Positions 10,391 to 22,174 of a stretch of DNA of 64,000 bases are shown piece by piece. A program made the translations under genes and the position numbers. Origin of the DNA: Selaginella moellendorffii (lineage: Eukaryota; Streptophyta; Lycopodiopsida; Selaginellales; Selaginellaceae). The stretch covers positions 675,746-739,745 of the forward strand of contig NW_003314337.1 of assembly GCF_000143415.4 (NCBI RefSeq), given 5' to 3'. Position 1 is the stretch's first letter. Every line of letters begins with the position of its first letter. The notes beneath the pieces were generated by a model. That model was not told where the DNA came from, made no database searches, and saw only the letters and a list, made by a program, of their open reading frames with translations.

Positions 10391-12260
10391 ATGGCTTTGT
10401 CGAAGAATTCTTGCAGCGCTCAAGAGCGAGAGACGTTGGTTAGAAGGCGGCTCGACCACAACATCGAGCAGAGAAGCTGCAGGACTGCATATTATCATAA
10501 CAGGATTCTCTCCATGGAGAGACCTGACTCTTACCTCTGCATCATCCACGACAAAATGGACCAGAAAAAGACGTGCTTACCTCGACTCAATCCTGCCCCC
10601 AAGGCAATCTCTTCATCCATGCAACTGCCTGTGTCTCTGTTTGGCATAATCGCTCATGGGCATGGTGCCCAGAACTATGGGAACTTCTTTGTACCTCTAT
10701 GGGGTGGCGGGGGTGCAAACATGACGATTGCGTCCCTAGCAAAACACTTAAGGTCTCTGCAAAGTGCGCAGACTGAGCTGAACGACCAACCCTTGCATAA
10801 GGCCCTTGTCGATCGAACCCCATACAGGGTTCAGCTGGAGGAGGAGCAAAGGCTTGCAGTATCGCGTGGGGCCCCATGCCATCCCAGTGAATATGTTGGC
10901 CGTCAGATTGTAGGGTTATCACGTGAGGCCTCATGCCATTCCGACGAGGCTGGTCGCCCGGTGAATGCACAGCCTCATCCAAATGAAGCAGAATCTCAAG
11001 GAAGTTCTTGCGGCCAATGTGGCCTTCCACCCCATCTTCTGCTCCAAACAGACAATGCTGGCAGTGAGAACAAAAACATGTACGTCTTCGCGTACTTGGC
11101 GATGCTTGTTGCCAAAGGCATATTTGAAACGGTTACACTTGGCTTTCTCATGGTTGGGCACACTCATGAAGACGTCGATGCCATGTTCAGTCACTTGGCA
11201 GAGTCCCTCCGGCGATCCAATGTCCTCACCCTCCCACAACTCTACGATGAATTCCAAAATTGCATCAAAGGCACTGTTGAAGCTGCACTTCTGACAGAGG
11301 TTCCAGACTTTAAGGGGTTTGTAAGAGGCTACATCAGGGACGGATCCAAAACGCTGATTGGCCACTCCAAGCCTCTTCAGTTTCATTTCAGCATGTGTGA
11401 CGGTGCTCCAGTGATGAGGTACAAGATGAGAGAATGGGACACAGTGTGGCTGCCAGTGGACGGCATTGAACTCTTCAAGAGAGATCCCATAACTGGGGAA
11501 CCTATGATTCCTCAGGGTTCCCCACGGCCGATGCACCCAGATGGACTCAAAGACCAGGAAAGTATAGTGGCCGGGATTAGACAGCATATTGCCTTCTGGA
11601 AGAGGGGGTTGGTGTTTGGTGGAGAATCCTATTTTCAGAGGTGCAAACCTTTGCTCGAATACTGGGAGAAGATTATATCTGCTATCCAAAATGGGCCAGT
11701 TGTATATGAAGAATTGGAAGAGTCCTTTTGGCCAGAACCCAGAGCACCAGATAGTAGCGGAACAATGTCCTCTGGAAATGCAGTGACAAATAACGATGTT
11801 GAGGATCACTATTGTGGGCTGAGGAACAAGAAGCCGGATTCAGCATTCAATCCAGTACAGGTCTGCAAAGGAATGGTCGTGCTTGTCAGACCCAGTAATA
11901 AAAAACAAATGATATGGGTGGGGCGCTGCATCACTGATGCAGAGGAGGACGCGGAAACTAACTCCTTCAATGTAACTGTGGAGTGGTTCAAGCCAAGTTC
12001 CGGATATACGAAGGATTGCCTAGAAAAGAGATGGGTGCTGAATCCAAGGGATCCCAGCATGAGCATATCGGTGGATAATGTTGTGCATGGTTGGATGCGG
12101 AAGCAGAGTGCCACCATCACCTTGCCAGACCATGCAAGAGATGCAGAAAGAGCATTCATAACCCGGGTTCAAGGTGAGATTCATGAATATTCCTTTACTA
12201 AGTTTCTAATGTATTTTATTTCAAGGTGAACAATCCGAATCTGAATCAGAGGAGGCATGA
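10391..12260 (+). pseudogene. Transposase of copy 1, N-terminally truncated
   Basis: The sequence is closely similar to residues 425-1029 of the complete transposase of copy 2 and begins at the deletion junction with MALSKNSC. It keeps the candidate catalytic segments HDKMDQKK, QTDNAGSENKN and GHTHEDVD. The main exon ends at 12173; a 52-nt intron (12174-12225) leads to a 35-nt last exon (12226-12260) encoding the acidic tail GEQSESESEEA. The N-terminal Cys-rich and helix-turn-helix-like regions are missing, so it is unlikely to work alone. The upstream open frame back to 10151 is antisense to the ParB-HAD gene and is not part of it. Confidence 0.8.
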
Positions 12261-12892
12261 TGGCATGTGGCCTTACGCCATTCCTAGGTGAGATGATACA
12301 AATAACAAGTATAAATTCTTAGTTGTTCTAGCAAATCTTACTTAAAGTTCAAGGTGAACAAGCCGAATATGAATTCATCGGATTGTTATAACAAATTGCG
12401 AGGTGATGGCATGAGGCAATATGCCATTTGAGAGTGGTAGCCATTCCTATATGAGGAAGTATTTATTAGAAATACCTCATTCAATTGTGCACTTCTAAGT
12501 CTTGGTCCACTTAGTACTGTTTGCATGTTTTTATTTTAATTCTTTCTCTAAAATGTTATTTAGCATGTGGCTTCATGCCATTGCTCTCCACAATCATGCA
12601 TTGAATTTCTATCCTTGCATAATACTTCTCCATATATATAGCATGTGCGCACATGTGATATGGTTCATTAGGCCTGATATAGTGTGTGAGGTAAAACAAA
12701 GATGATATGACATATGCATTTACCAATCACACGTGCATAAATCTAATAATATGGCGTGTGGCCCATATTAATGGCACATAAACCCATATTGTGGGCTTAC
12801 GTGCTTTATGTACCATCATTCCCTTGCAGCGTGTGCGTTGGTTTCCTTTTATAACACAACGAACTCCATATTTTAGGGTGAAGAGCGTTCTC

Positions 12893-13150
12893 ATGGCAAG
12901 CACAAAATCTGTAAGTGAGGCAGAAAAGGAGACGGAGAAGGAGATAGGTGAAGATGTAGAATATATAAGTCTTCCAAACTCCCCGTACTATACTCCAGGT
13001 GATCATTTTTCTGAACAAACGGCAACATTAACAACTATCGAGAACGCCCCAGTAACGTCAGAGACAACAATCCAAAGCAAAACAATTGACCCGGAGAAGG
13101 ATGATAGTACCGCTGAGAGTACCAAAAAGGAGGTGTCCACTAGCGCTTAG
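12893..13150 (+). CDS. Small acidic protein of the large transposon, 85 aa
   Basis: Starts MASTKSVSEAEKETEKEIG and is rich in Glu, Ser and Thr, with a central SLPNSPYYTPGDHF segment. It is preserved in copy 2 (47836-48093) and at the window start (1-51) with almost no amino-acid change and lies at the same distance from the transposon end, so it is more likely a real gene or exon than chance. I chose the ATG at 12893. An open frame extends upstream to 12791, and a possible acceptor (CTTGCAG) near 12830 could make it an extra 3' exon of the transposase gene. No domain recognised. Confidence 0.55.
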   Translation: MASTKSVSEAEKETEKEIGEDVEYISLPNSPYYTPGDHFSEQTATLTTIENAPVTSETTIQSKTIDPEKDDSTAESTKKEVSTSA

Positions 13151-13810
13151 GCTTATAATGGCGTGTGCCCTCATGCCATTTACTTGATCACCAAATACCT
13201 TTTTCCCTTTGCACTAGTATATCTTAATACCGGTCTGAGAAATAGAATGGCATGTGCCCTCAGGCCTTTTACTAAATCACCTTTGAAAGAAATGCAAGCC
13301 TCTATGTCGTAAAAAAAAGGTACTAGAGAAATTCCTTAATAATATGAATGTTATTTAGTTTCATGAAAATACACTAAGGGTCAAATGAGTTAAATGACTT
13401 CTCCAGACTAGCAATGCCTCTTGCTACACCTTCACAATTAGATTCGTTAGAAAAAGATAACATTGAATAATATCTAAATGTTCTCACCATTAAGTTATAT
13501 GTCTGGCTAATAGGAATGACATTCATCTTGGAAAGCTCACCACACGCTCAATGAACAAACAAATAGTGTGTGCGCGCATGCCATCGCTCTTCTTTAGCTT
13601 CAGATTCGGCTTGTTCACCTTGATAATGAGATTTATTATACAACCAGATGGACTTAGTCTGGACATAAAGTCACCGCACTAGTCACCATACCCCAGATAT
13701 TTCTAGCCCCTGGACAAAAAACATATAATTTCACGTCATTTTCAAATACTTGAAAATTTGTACCTAGTCCCATTTTACTGAATAAATCCCACTTTAACGA
13801 AATAGAGCAT

Positions 13811-13814
13811 GTGT
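13811..13814. repeat. 4-bp target-site duplication, right of transposon copy 1
   Basis: GTGT, matching 5477-5480. Confidence 0.8.
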
Positions 13815-16020
13815 GGAGTTGTTAGTGAAGGGATGTCGCTAGACACGTTGAGAAGGTGAAGGCCAAAGCTCTAGGTGAAGCTTAAAGTAGCATTGTATGT
13901 TATGTGTGTTCATCTCACAATGAGGTGCACCAATGGGACTTGAATTGGTATTTTTGAGCTGCAACAGCCTCTTTCCTAGACTCCATAAGCTCCTAGAGCA
14001 ACTCGTCATAGTGTAATTGTTGCTGAAGAATGATCTCCTTCAGTTGCTACATCTCAGTGGCAAAGTTCTCAATAGCCAGAGGTGTATGTTCAATGGCGAT
14101 GGGCTTTAATGTTGATGGACAGACAGCTGTACAAGGTGACTCTAATGGGGTGATGACTTGGTCAAAATCAACTCTAGCAATCCCCAAGTTGATAAAAAGC
14201 TCTCTTTCTAGCTTTGTGGCAAACGAAAATGCCTTGCGGCAAAGAAGTTTCCACTATAAGTTCCCATGCAGACCTACTATGAATGTTATGATCCCTTGCT
14301 ACTCATCTTGGATCACTTTACAATCCCAACACTGCTTCCAGTATGCTTGAAACCTGGTGATGCAGTCAAGAATAGACTCGTGAGCACCTTGCCGGAACAA
14401 AAAAAAATGTTGATAAATAGCCAATTTGTGGGTTTTTCTTCAATGAAATGTTCTCTAAAAAAAGCAAGTAGTGTCTGGAAGTCCATCCGATCCTTTGGGA
14501 GAAGAGAATCTGCCCAAGTTGCCGGTTTGCCTTTGAGAGATTGCAAGAAGTTGTAGCATATACAATCATCGTCAATAATCATATTTGTGGTGTAGTAGTA
14601 ATCAAAACGACTGATATGTGATTTTGGAGAGATTGTTCCAACACCTAAGAAGGTTGGTAGATCACTCCCATTTTGCAAAACATGGAGCTGGGGTCGAGTT
14701 AAAGGTGGCTATGCCATAACTCATAGATCTAAGTCACTGGAATTTGCCGAGGATGAAGAAGACTTGGCTCGAGAAGGTGCCATATCATACCTAAGTTGCC
14801 TCTAGATGCTAGAAAGTTTACTCCATACCTTAGTGCCTTGAGGTATAGTAAAAGGGTACCAATTTGCCTCATGTCTAGTTTGTACCGGCATCAAATACCT
14901 TGAACATTGCAAATGCTTGGTCAAGGCAATTGGGTTGATAAAAGCAATAAGACTATAGACTTCTTCAAAGCATAGAAAGAAGAGTCCTTAGCCAAAATAA
15001 ATGGCTTAGAACCTTTTACCTTGTCCACAAGTTGCTCAATGCCCGTGACAAAGATAAATATGCTTAGAAATGGAAGGAGATGTAGGCCGGCTACTAAACA
15101 TGCTTTAGTGCAGCTCCTTCAACATCCTAGGACACACTTTAAAGTATATATAACCACAGTCTCAAGTAACTACTGACAACTTATAGTAACTAGTAACTAG
15201 TAACCCCTTGCTCTCGCTCTTACTCTAGTGCCTACTCTAACACCAACTCTTGCTCTTGCACCAACTCTTGCACCTGCTCCTAATTCTACTCCTAATCCTA
15301 CTCCTACTCCCTGAAGATTGCTTCTTTCCCAAGAAACTTTCATGAAAGTTTAGCCCAAAAAAGAAAAATGAGTACCCCAATCTTGATCCTTCACCATTTT
15401 GATTGTAAAATGTTCAAAAGACCTTAGCCCCATCTACCACACTACTCTAAGAATTTGTAATGAAAATGCCTCAATATCCTGTGAGATCCAAGAAAATATA
15501 GCTTAGAACACCAATTTTGTGGAAAAACATTTGCATGTCACCAATCCAGATTAATACCAAGGTGCTGTTGATATTTTCAAAAAACATAGGACTAGAAACA
15601 CTTCCAGAAACAAATGGCATATAAAAAAAAGCTCAGAGAAGCATGAATTTTTGTTGCAAAGATGCCTTTATTTAGCAGGAGAAGAAAATCCTTTTGCATA
15701 CCACAAATTCTCCCAAATCCAACACCAAGAATCACCACTACTTATAAATATAGAGCAGATCTATAAACCCAAATGCATTTCTTTGAAAAATTGGGCCAAG
15801 AATCTAGGTGAGAAAGTGAAAACCCTAAAATGTTTACCAAATCGAGCTAAATACTGCATAACTTGATGAGCATCATACCTTGCTGGAAAGAGGAGCTCAA
15901 GACCTATCCAACGTGCCCAAGATCAAGTAAAACCGCTGCAAAACAAACAAGAAATCACTCCTCAAAGCATATGACTGAAAGGAAAAGAGAGAAATTGTCC
16001 CATAGAAAGCAATGCATGGT
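13815..16020 (-). pseudogene. Decayed Ty3/gypsy element (family D), gag and leader
   Basis: Continues the remnant interrupted by transposon copy 1. The minus-strand stretch 14313-14678 encodes a gag-like segment with FDYYYTTNMI and LQSLKGKPATWADSLL, the type of sequence found in plant gypsy capsid regions. From about 14425 to 16020 the DNA is repeated at 34270-35880 in the same orientation. The part beyond 14760 is leader and LTR-like DNA with no gene; it includes CTCCTAMTCC-type pyrimidine repeats near 15210-15310. Confidence 0.6.
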
Positions 16021-16661
16021 TATGCTAAGTTCACCATTTGTTAGGGGAAGGAGGGGTGCCTCCCCCAACACTCGCTCAAACACAAGAAATGTTCCAATGC
16101 TCTTCACAAATACCCCCCTTTTGCCCTTGTGGGGCAAGGGTTTTATACAAGGAAAATGAGGAATATTCTAGGAATTGGTCTTGGTCAACCCTAAACCAGA
16201 TTGCCCCCTTAACTAGAGGAATTTAATTTCTAACATGGTCATGACTAAGGAACTCAATGAAGCTGATAATGTGGAGCTGGAAGGGATAGAGGAGCTAGAT
16301 TCTAAGTGCAATAAGAAAGACGATTTGCAACTGTATATAATTCACACTTGAGAATGGCAAAGGAAAATTGTAATAGAGGAGGGTTGTAGCTAAGAAGCCT
16401 AATGCTGTGGAAGAAGGGATAAAGCTTTCTTTAAAGGAGCTAAAGCCTAAAATTAAAGAGATGACAAAGTATATCAAGGAATCTCTTGTACAGCTCCAAA
16501 AAATTCTCACCACTGATGATAGCTGGGGAGCCCTAAAACTACTTGTGAAGCAAGTGGATGAAGATTGGCATAGAGCCAAGGGTGAATAAAAGAAGACTCA
16601 GAGTGAAAAGATTAGTGTTTTTGCCATGTTTGAGAAGGATAATCCAATATGACCTTATATG
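16021..16661 (+). pseudogene. Degenerate Ty3/gypsy gag fragment
   Basis: A 60-codon open stretch at 16407-16589 (MEEGIKLSLKELKPKIKEM) has the Lys/Glu-rich helical composition of a gag segment. It sits directly upstream, in the same orientation, of the protease and reverse transcriptase remnants that resume at 17981 after the LTR. No intact frame. Confidence 0.4.
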
Positions 16662-17975
16662 TGTAAGTAATTAATTTTTCCATTGTACTTTAGTCACTTA
16701 ACCACACCTCTAACCACTTTGGAGGAGTTTCATTCACAACCTCCATAAGTCCAATTCAGGACTTAGGGCTTGCTAGCCCTGAAAATGGCATCCATGCCAC
16801 TCAACTTTTGCATTTGGTCCAAGTGCTCCATGTGTCCGATCCTATGACCCGCACCCCAAGGTACCACAAACATATCAGCCCATTATGCTAAAGCTATGCC
16901 CATTCACCTTGGTCACACTGGTGGTCCAACACCACCTGTATCATAGTCCCGTCTCTCAAAGACTGGGCCATCCGTCTATGAGTAATCATCTTAGATCCAC
17001 TCTTTAGCATCCTTAAGATGTCCACAATCATGGGGAATTACTTTTTACTTTTTTTGTCCATGGCCGTATTTGCCAACACTGCCACTAGGATAAGATTCAC
17101 AGGCCCGACCACTAAATCCCACCATCCTCTAGGATTTCCTCACCACATGACCATATCCTTAATCACTACACCAGAGGACTGCTCCTCTTCCTTTCCATAG
17201 TCTGGGACTTCGGGACAACATTTCGGAATACCGTAACCCTACGCGAGCCTCATAGGCACTCTCCTCACCTTCTACCTTTGGGTGCTTTAGCCATGGGCTT
17301 AGAGCTAGGTTCTGTTGAGCCATGCCAAGTATCCAAATACGTAGTGCCACCCACGCTTGGATTGGGAGCATCGACCATTCGATCTCCTGGGGGAACTAAA
17401 GCCGGCTCTTAAACACTTCACCATGCTACCCTACTTGTCAGTCTGTATTCACTCTAGCCTTGGACTTCTCAGTGGTTATCTCATCACCCAACACACCTAG
17501 GTACAACCTTCTTGGGCCAAACTGGCCTTTCCTAGCCAAACTGGCTCGATTGGGGTCCAACCCCCATACTCTCCCTACTATACTTTTGGAACCCCCTGCA
17601 GCCCCCCCCCCCCCCTTTGGGCTTTCACTCAACAACCTATATTAGTATTCGGACTCGGACTCGGACTCGGACTTGGACTCGGCCTTGGTCTTGGTCTCGG
17701 TCTCAATTCCATCTCAGACTCCATCTCAGACTCCATCTTGTGTCCTTCCACGTGTCATATGTTAGTCCTTTTGTGTCCTTATTTTAGAGACTTACTTATT
17801 GCTTGCTTCGTGCTCATTCCTCGAGCACTTCTTTGGGAGTTTCACTTTTGCTCTCAACTTTTCGAGTCGGAGCTTTTAGTCCATATGTGTTACCTCATTT
17901 AGCTTCTGCCTCAACCACTACCACGTGGCACCCTTTTGGCTCCTCTTAGGGGGCCTAGGGATTTTATGTCTCACA
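16662..17975 (-). mobile_element. Solo LTR, family B, copy 2
   Basis: TG...CA ends on the minus strand (TGTGAGACATAAAATC to CTTACA). The 5-bp sequence ATATG occurs directly before (16657-16661) and after (17976-17980), so this is a simple insertion that later lost its interior by LTR recombination. It contains a short minisatellite and a C-tract (near 17600). It interrupts a gypsy remnant. Confidence 0.88.
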
Positions 17976-17980
17976 ATATG

Positions 17981-19326
17981 ATTATGGAAATAGTGATTTG
18001 TGGCCAGAATATTGAGGCATTGCTGGATTCTATCTGTCCTTAACTACAAGGTTGTAAAATGCCTCAAGTTGGAGCATTTGGTGGAGCTCAAACCAGCAAT
18101 GGTTATTGGTGCAAGTGGTGAAGCTATGCATATCTTGAGGTTCATCAGGGATTTACTGGTTGGGACAAAGGGGATATTGGTCATTGTTGTTATCAACCAC
18201 CAAGACTACTACTTCATGCTATGTGGGCTGGAGGTTTATTTACTCCTAAATGAGTATCTGAATCCTCATAAGAGAATCTTTTAATTCTTTGGTAGTGAAG
18301 GAGAGAAGCTCTAGGTCCCAATAGCAATCTACAAACTACAACATCAAGGGGTAGACATATTTGCCTAATAAGTAAGTTGATGGAGTTTTTTCCAATGGAA
18401 AAGGCATTATAGAATACAATTGAATCTTTGGTGGAAGCATTAGTGGATGAAATAACTTGACAACTACATAGGGTGGATATTGCAGAAGGAAACCACAAAA
18501 CTTATGTTGTGATATAGGCAGCTAGGAAGAAGCAGATAATCTTTGAGAAGGGTGCCAAGCCGGCCATTGAAGAGGATGAGATGCTAAGATTCTTAGTGAA
18601 TATGATATTTGGGGATCTAGCTCTAGTAGATGGGAAATGATTTTTCGACATAGGTCCTAGTGGGATAGGAGCTGAATGTTATTCCCTTGGTCAAGCACTA
18701 TTGATAAAGAAATTGGCATAGCAGTACCTTGAGGTTGAAGCAATCAATGACAATATAAACTTTATAATGTAAGCAAGGGTGATAGAGCCATCAATCTCTC
18801 CATGGTGTTTTCCTATAGTGCTCACAACTAAGTCGGATGGAAGCCTTTGCATGTGCATCAACAACAAGCTGTTAAACAATGTCACAACAAAAGATACACA
18901 TCTAATGCCTTGGAACGATGTTGGATTGAGTGGGGCAATCTGATCTTCACTCAGTCTACTGATAGGTTGGTAGTAAACTTTCTCATGCTGGATAAAAGGG
19001 GCTTTACAATTCATTTGGATGCTTTTTGGTTTGTCAAATGCATTAGCAACTTTCTAGTGCCTAATGAATTGGGTTTGATGAATATGCACAGCTGTACTTT
19101 GACGATATCCTCATTCACTTAGCAAATACTATAGAGCATATATAGCGTGTGGATTTTATATTGTAGGTGCTTGGGGCTAACAAGTTGAGATCCAAGGTGA
19201 AGAAATGTTTATTCTTCACCAATGAGATGCAGTATATAGGGTACTTGGTCACTAGCAAGGTGATCATGCCTAACCCCAAGAAAATGAAGGATATTTTAGA
19301 GATTCAAAGGCCTCTTAGTTTGATAA
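17981..19326 (+). pseudogene. Degenerate Ty3/gypsy protease and reverse transcriptase
   Basis: Directly after the LTR, CGQNIEALLDSICP resembles the protease active-site region. Around 18830-19120 the translation resembles the reverse transcriptase fingers and palm but the YxDD box is lost. At 19167-19355 KCLFFTNEMQYIGYLV matches the conserved thumb segment. Many stops and frameshifts are present; an old, dead copy. Confidence 0.6.
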
Positions 19327-19955
19327 CTATCTTGAATGTGATTTTAGATATTTAAAAATACTTATCAACTAGTCCTTACTAACACTCTCTCTCTCTATTG
19401 CCATGACGGCAGAAGATTGGTACTATTGGTTCCCTTCATTAACCCTTCTTGTTCAAGTGTTAGTAAATTGGGTTTAGCATTTATACTTAGCCAGATGAAC
19501 ATAAGGTAGGAACTCTTATGTGTTTCTTGCTAATCATACTCAACCTAGCTTTTACTTATCTTTTGCTTTAATTTGCACTAGTTTGGCAAAAACTTTTGTA
19601 TATTGAGTTTACTCCTTCAATATTGCTATATGATAGTTTACCATGTCTACCAAACACCCTTGCTATCATGCCCCATGTGTTAGTTTTATTCCGGTCCCAT
19701 ATGCTATTTATGATAAGTGTCTAGATCCACTCAAGGGGCATATCTACGGAATGTAGAGAGTGTCTTGAATCCCATAGTATTATTCCTACACCCTGATTTG
19801 AGAGTTAGCACCATTCTATATTTAGTAAGTTTTCACACTTATTCCATAAGTTAACTTCTAGAACTAGAGTGAAAGCCCAAAGCATGTATTCCTCATAGGG
19901 GGCAAGGTATATAGGGGTTCCAAATGTATAGTAGGATAGTGGTTAAAATGAATGT
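19327..19955 (+). mobile_element. Fragment of LTR A
   Basis: Begins at a sequence matching the LTR A start (TCTTGAATGTGAYTTTRG) and follows the intact right LTR at 59482 through the conserved core GTATAGTAGGATAGTGG, where similarity stops. Heavily mutated, so an old insertion. Confidence 0.65.
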
Positions 19956-21180
19956 TATAACCTTTTCCAACACCTCAATAGGCAAACTCTCAAGAACAAA
20001 GCACCCACTTAGCATAAATGGACTCCAATGTTACTTTTTGTAAGTAAACTAGTTTCACTATTAAACATTTTGGGGTTGATTATTTTTTAACCAAACAACT
20101 TCGTAAACACATTCTCACTATCAAATGGATATGATATAAAAATCATAACTTGATCATTAATCAAGTAACACCACGAGCAATGCCATAATATTATGTAAGT
20201 ATCAAGTGCCAACTCAATTCGACAAAATGCAATATAAATGCTACACCCCACTAATAGAAATTTACAACACCCAACACCATTAACTTTTTTCACAACATAG
20301 ACAAGCTCATGCCACTCTTTATCCAACCAAACTCAAAACTAATCCAACACTAAGCTACTCAAGGAGCAAAAGCAAGGTTCCCCAGAAAAGAATTGAGCAT
20401 TGTAACCCAAGCCTTTAATAACAAACCTAGACAAAATATTTTAATGCTTCACCATTATCCATTTTATGACTCACTACTTATAAAACTATTATAACCAATA
20501 TGCATCAAGACAGGGACTCTTGATTATATGATGTGAACATGAGCAATGAGTTAACACTTCGTTGCAAATCATCTCTCCAAGATAAGAAAATGATTTACAT
20601 GTTTAATCCTTCATCCTTAATAACTCTCTTTTCGGTCTCAACTTGATTAAACTTCAAGTTTGCATTTGCAGTGCTTTCAGTTTAATCCATGAAAAGTTTA
20701 TAAGAGAGTACAGCAATAACTATTTAAACCAATAGATTAATCCCTATAGTCTTAATAGATCCACTTATAATTATGCCTAAGAAGGATCCACTAATGCTGT
20801 GTTAAACAGCTACAAGCTATCCTATTTGCCACTCATAGCAAATCTAGGGAAGGTTTACTTTCACTTATAGTACATGGAACAACTCATAGTAACCATGCTA
20901 ACTTAAAGTGTAACTTGAGTTGCTAATATGCCTCAATTATGAGCCCAAGTGCAAACCCATGTAAATGGTACATCTCAATCCATCATATGAGCCTAAGCAC
21001 AAGCTCATACAATTTGGCACAAAAAGATAACTAAAATCCATACTCAAATAACAAATGAGAAGTTATAACACCCAAACATGTACCCACTCGAATCATCTTT
21101 TTCATCTCTGCATATGCAATGAGATCAGTTGCCCAATATTATTAGATAGTACTTAATGAGACTCATCCTTTGATACCAAA
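19956..21180 (-). other. AT-rich leader of an old family-A element; no gene seen
   Basis: No coding sequence recognised. On the minus strand, TTTGGTATCAAAGGATG directly follows the LTR end at 21181, matching an initiator-tRNA(Met) primer-binding site, so this region is probably the 5' internal part of a reverse-oriented family-A element. Confidence 0.45.
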
Positions 21181-22174
21181 TGTAGCACACCTGGTTTTCA
21201 TCCTTTATCCTATAATGATTTACCATAGGATAACCATGAAGTGGAAGCTAAACCCTTCATATGCCATGTGTCACATGCCATGTGTCCAAAGACAACAGAG
21301 TGGAACCCAAGTTTCATAGCTTTGAGCCACTAAATGAAGGTATGGAGCCAAACTCCCAAGCTTATAGCCAAGGAGCGAAAGAACTGGAGCATAAAATGAC
21401 TCTTGAACATTCAGCCCAAGAATAAAGAGACAGGAGTATGGAGCGACATTGGAATAGTTCTAAAATATCTGACATTTTAATGCTATGACCAACACGCAAA
21501 ACAGAGCTAAACGGAGTCTAGTACTATTTCGGCATATTGATGGCCTAATGCAAGGATATGGGTACTCCACTAGTTAACATGTTGTGGAATTTAAGCTTAA
21601 ACCTAAGCCGAATGTAAAATAAGGATAGGCATGCAATTAAGAGCTGCTAAACTATACTTTAGGTTGGTTAACTATGCTCAAACTACCCACTATCCCTACT
21701 ATATATTTTAAACCCCCCCTCCCCCTTTTAAGGAACACATATTTTAGGTTTAAACACCCTTAGTACCAGGAGTTAGTCTTTGGGACTAACTTGAAACTTA
21801 TTAAATATGGAATGGCACTAGATTGCAAATTTGGACACAGGACCAATACTAACAATAAACTGACAATCTCTACATTCCATAGATATGCTAAATTAACAAA
21901 TTTAAACACTTTTCATATATAGCAATTAAAACTGAACAGAACTAACACAAGAAGCATAATAGTGAGGGTGTTTGGCAAATATAATAAGCTATCATCTAGC
22001 AAATATTAAAAGACCAATCTCAATATTACAGAGGTTCTTATCAAGCTAGTGCAAGACAGAGCAAAAGAAAATTAATAAGCCAGGCCAAGTATGCTTGGCT
22101 AAATAAACACTTAGCAATTCCTTATGCCCATTTAGCCAAGTACAGATGCTAAATCAAGTTTATTAACACTTGAA
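21181..22174 (-). mobile_element. LTR A, reverse copy, incomplete
   Basis: On the minus strand it ends ...GTGTGCTACA next to a primer-binding-site-like sequence and shares the family core (GTATATAGTAGGGATAGTG near 21695). It lacks the first part of the LTR. There is no F-box insertion at the position where the right LTR at 59482 has one. Confidence 0.7.

Larger units (their letters stand above)
5903..10392 (-). pseudogene. ParB-like/HAD phosphatase fusion gene of copy 1, 5'-truncated
   Basis: Exons run right to left: about 10121-10392, 8758-10066, 8633-8707, 8505-8594, 8312-8455, 7698-8264, 7626-7640, 7469-7576, 6834-7421, 5903-6786. Every intron is 38-57 nt with GT-AG ends, and all junctions keep one reading frame, which is strong support for a single gene. 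The product begins after the SGQHS motif of the ParB-like domain (the first part is deleted), continues through about 430 unassigned residues, basic and acidic low-complexity parts (Asp/Glu-rich around 7700-7900), a Pro-rich part, and an HAD domain of FCP1/NIF type. HAD motif I is FDLNGVL, with Asn where most members have Asp; the later acidic motif is LIIDDSP. An extra A in a homopolymer near 5935 changes the last residues relative to copy 2. The activity of the HAD domain is unknown. Confidence 0.8.
5867..13179. repeat. Dispersed 22-bp palindromes in transposon copy 1
   Basis: Clear copies lie at 5867-5888, 6945-6966, 7020-7041, 8274-8295, 8465-8486, 8606-8627, 10861-10882, 10918-10939, 12260-12281, 12406-12427 and 13158-13179; weaker ones are near 10083, 12563, 12640, 12750, 13247 and 13567. 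The consensus half-site is ATGGCRTGWGG followed by its reverse complement, with most variation at the centre. They occur between genes, in introns and inside coding exons. None was found by eye in the surrounding retrotransposons apart from the small derivative at 40800-41068. Confidence 0.9.
5481..13810 (+). mobile_element. Large DNA transposon, copy 1 (8.3 kb, internally deleted)
   Basis: The left end begins AAGCTCTATTTCGTTAAAG and the right end is its inverse, with a GTGT duplication outside both. Copy 2 (47176-58715) is the same element in the opposite orientation with the same gene order, so the boundaries are supported by two insertions. Compared with copy 2, copy 1 lacks about 5.4 kb: its ParB-like gene is fused antisense to the transposase gene near 10390 across the shared bases AATG. 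It holds a truncated transposase, a 5'-truncated ParB-HAD gene, the small acidic gene and about 20 palindromes. Four-bp duplications occur in Ginger and Academ transposons, but the gene set does not match what I know of either. Confidence 0.9.

Noticed and set aside
5867-13179. CRISPR-like array of palindromes
   Set aside because: Spacing is irregular from 50 bp to over 1 kb, spacers are not uniform, many copies are inside exons, and the genome is eukaryotic.
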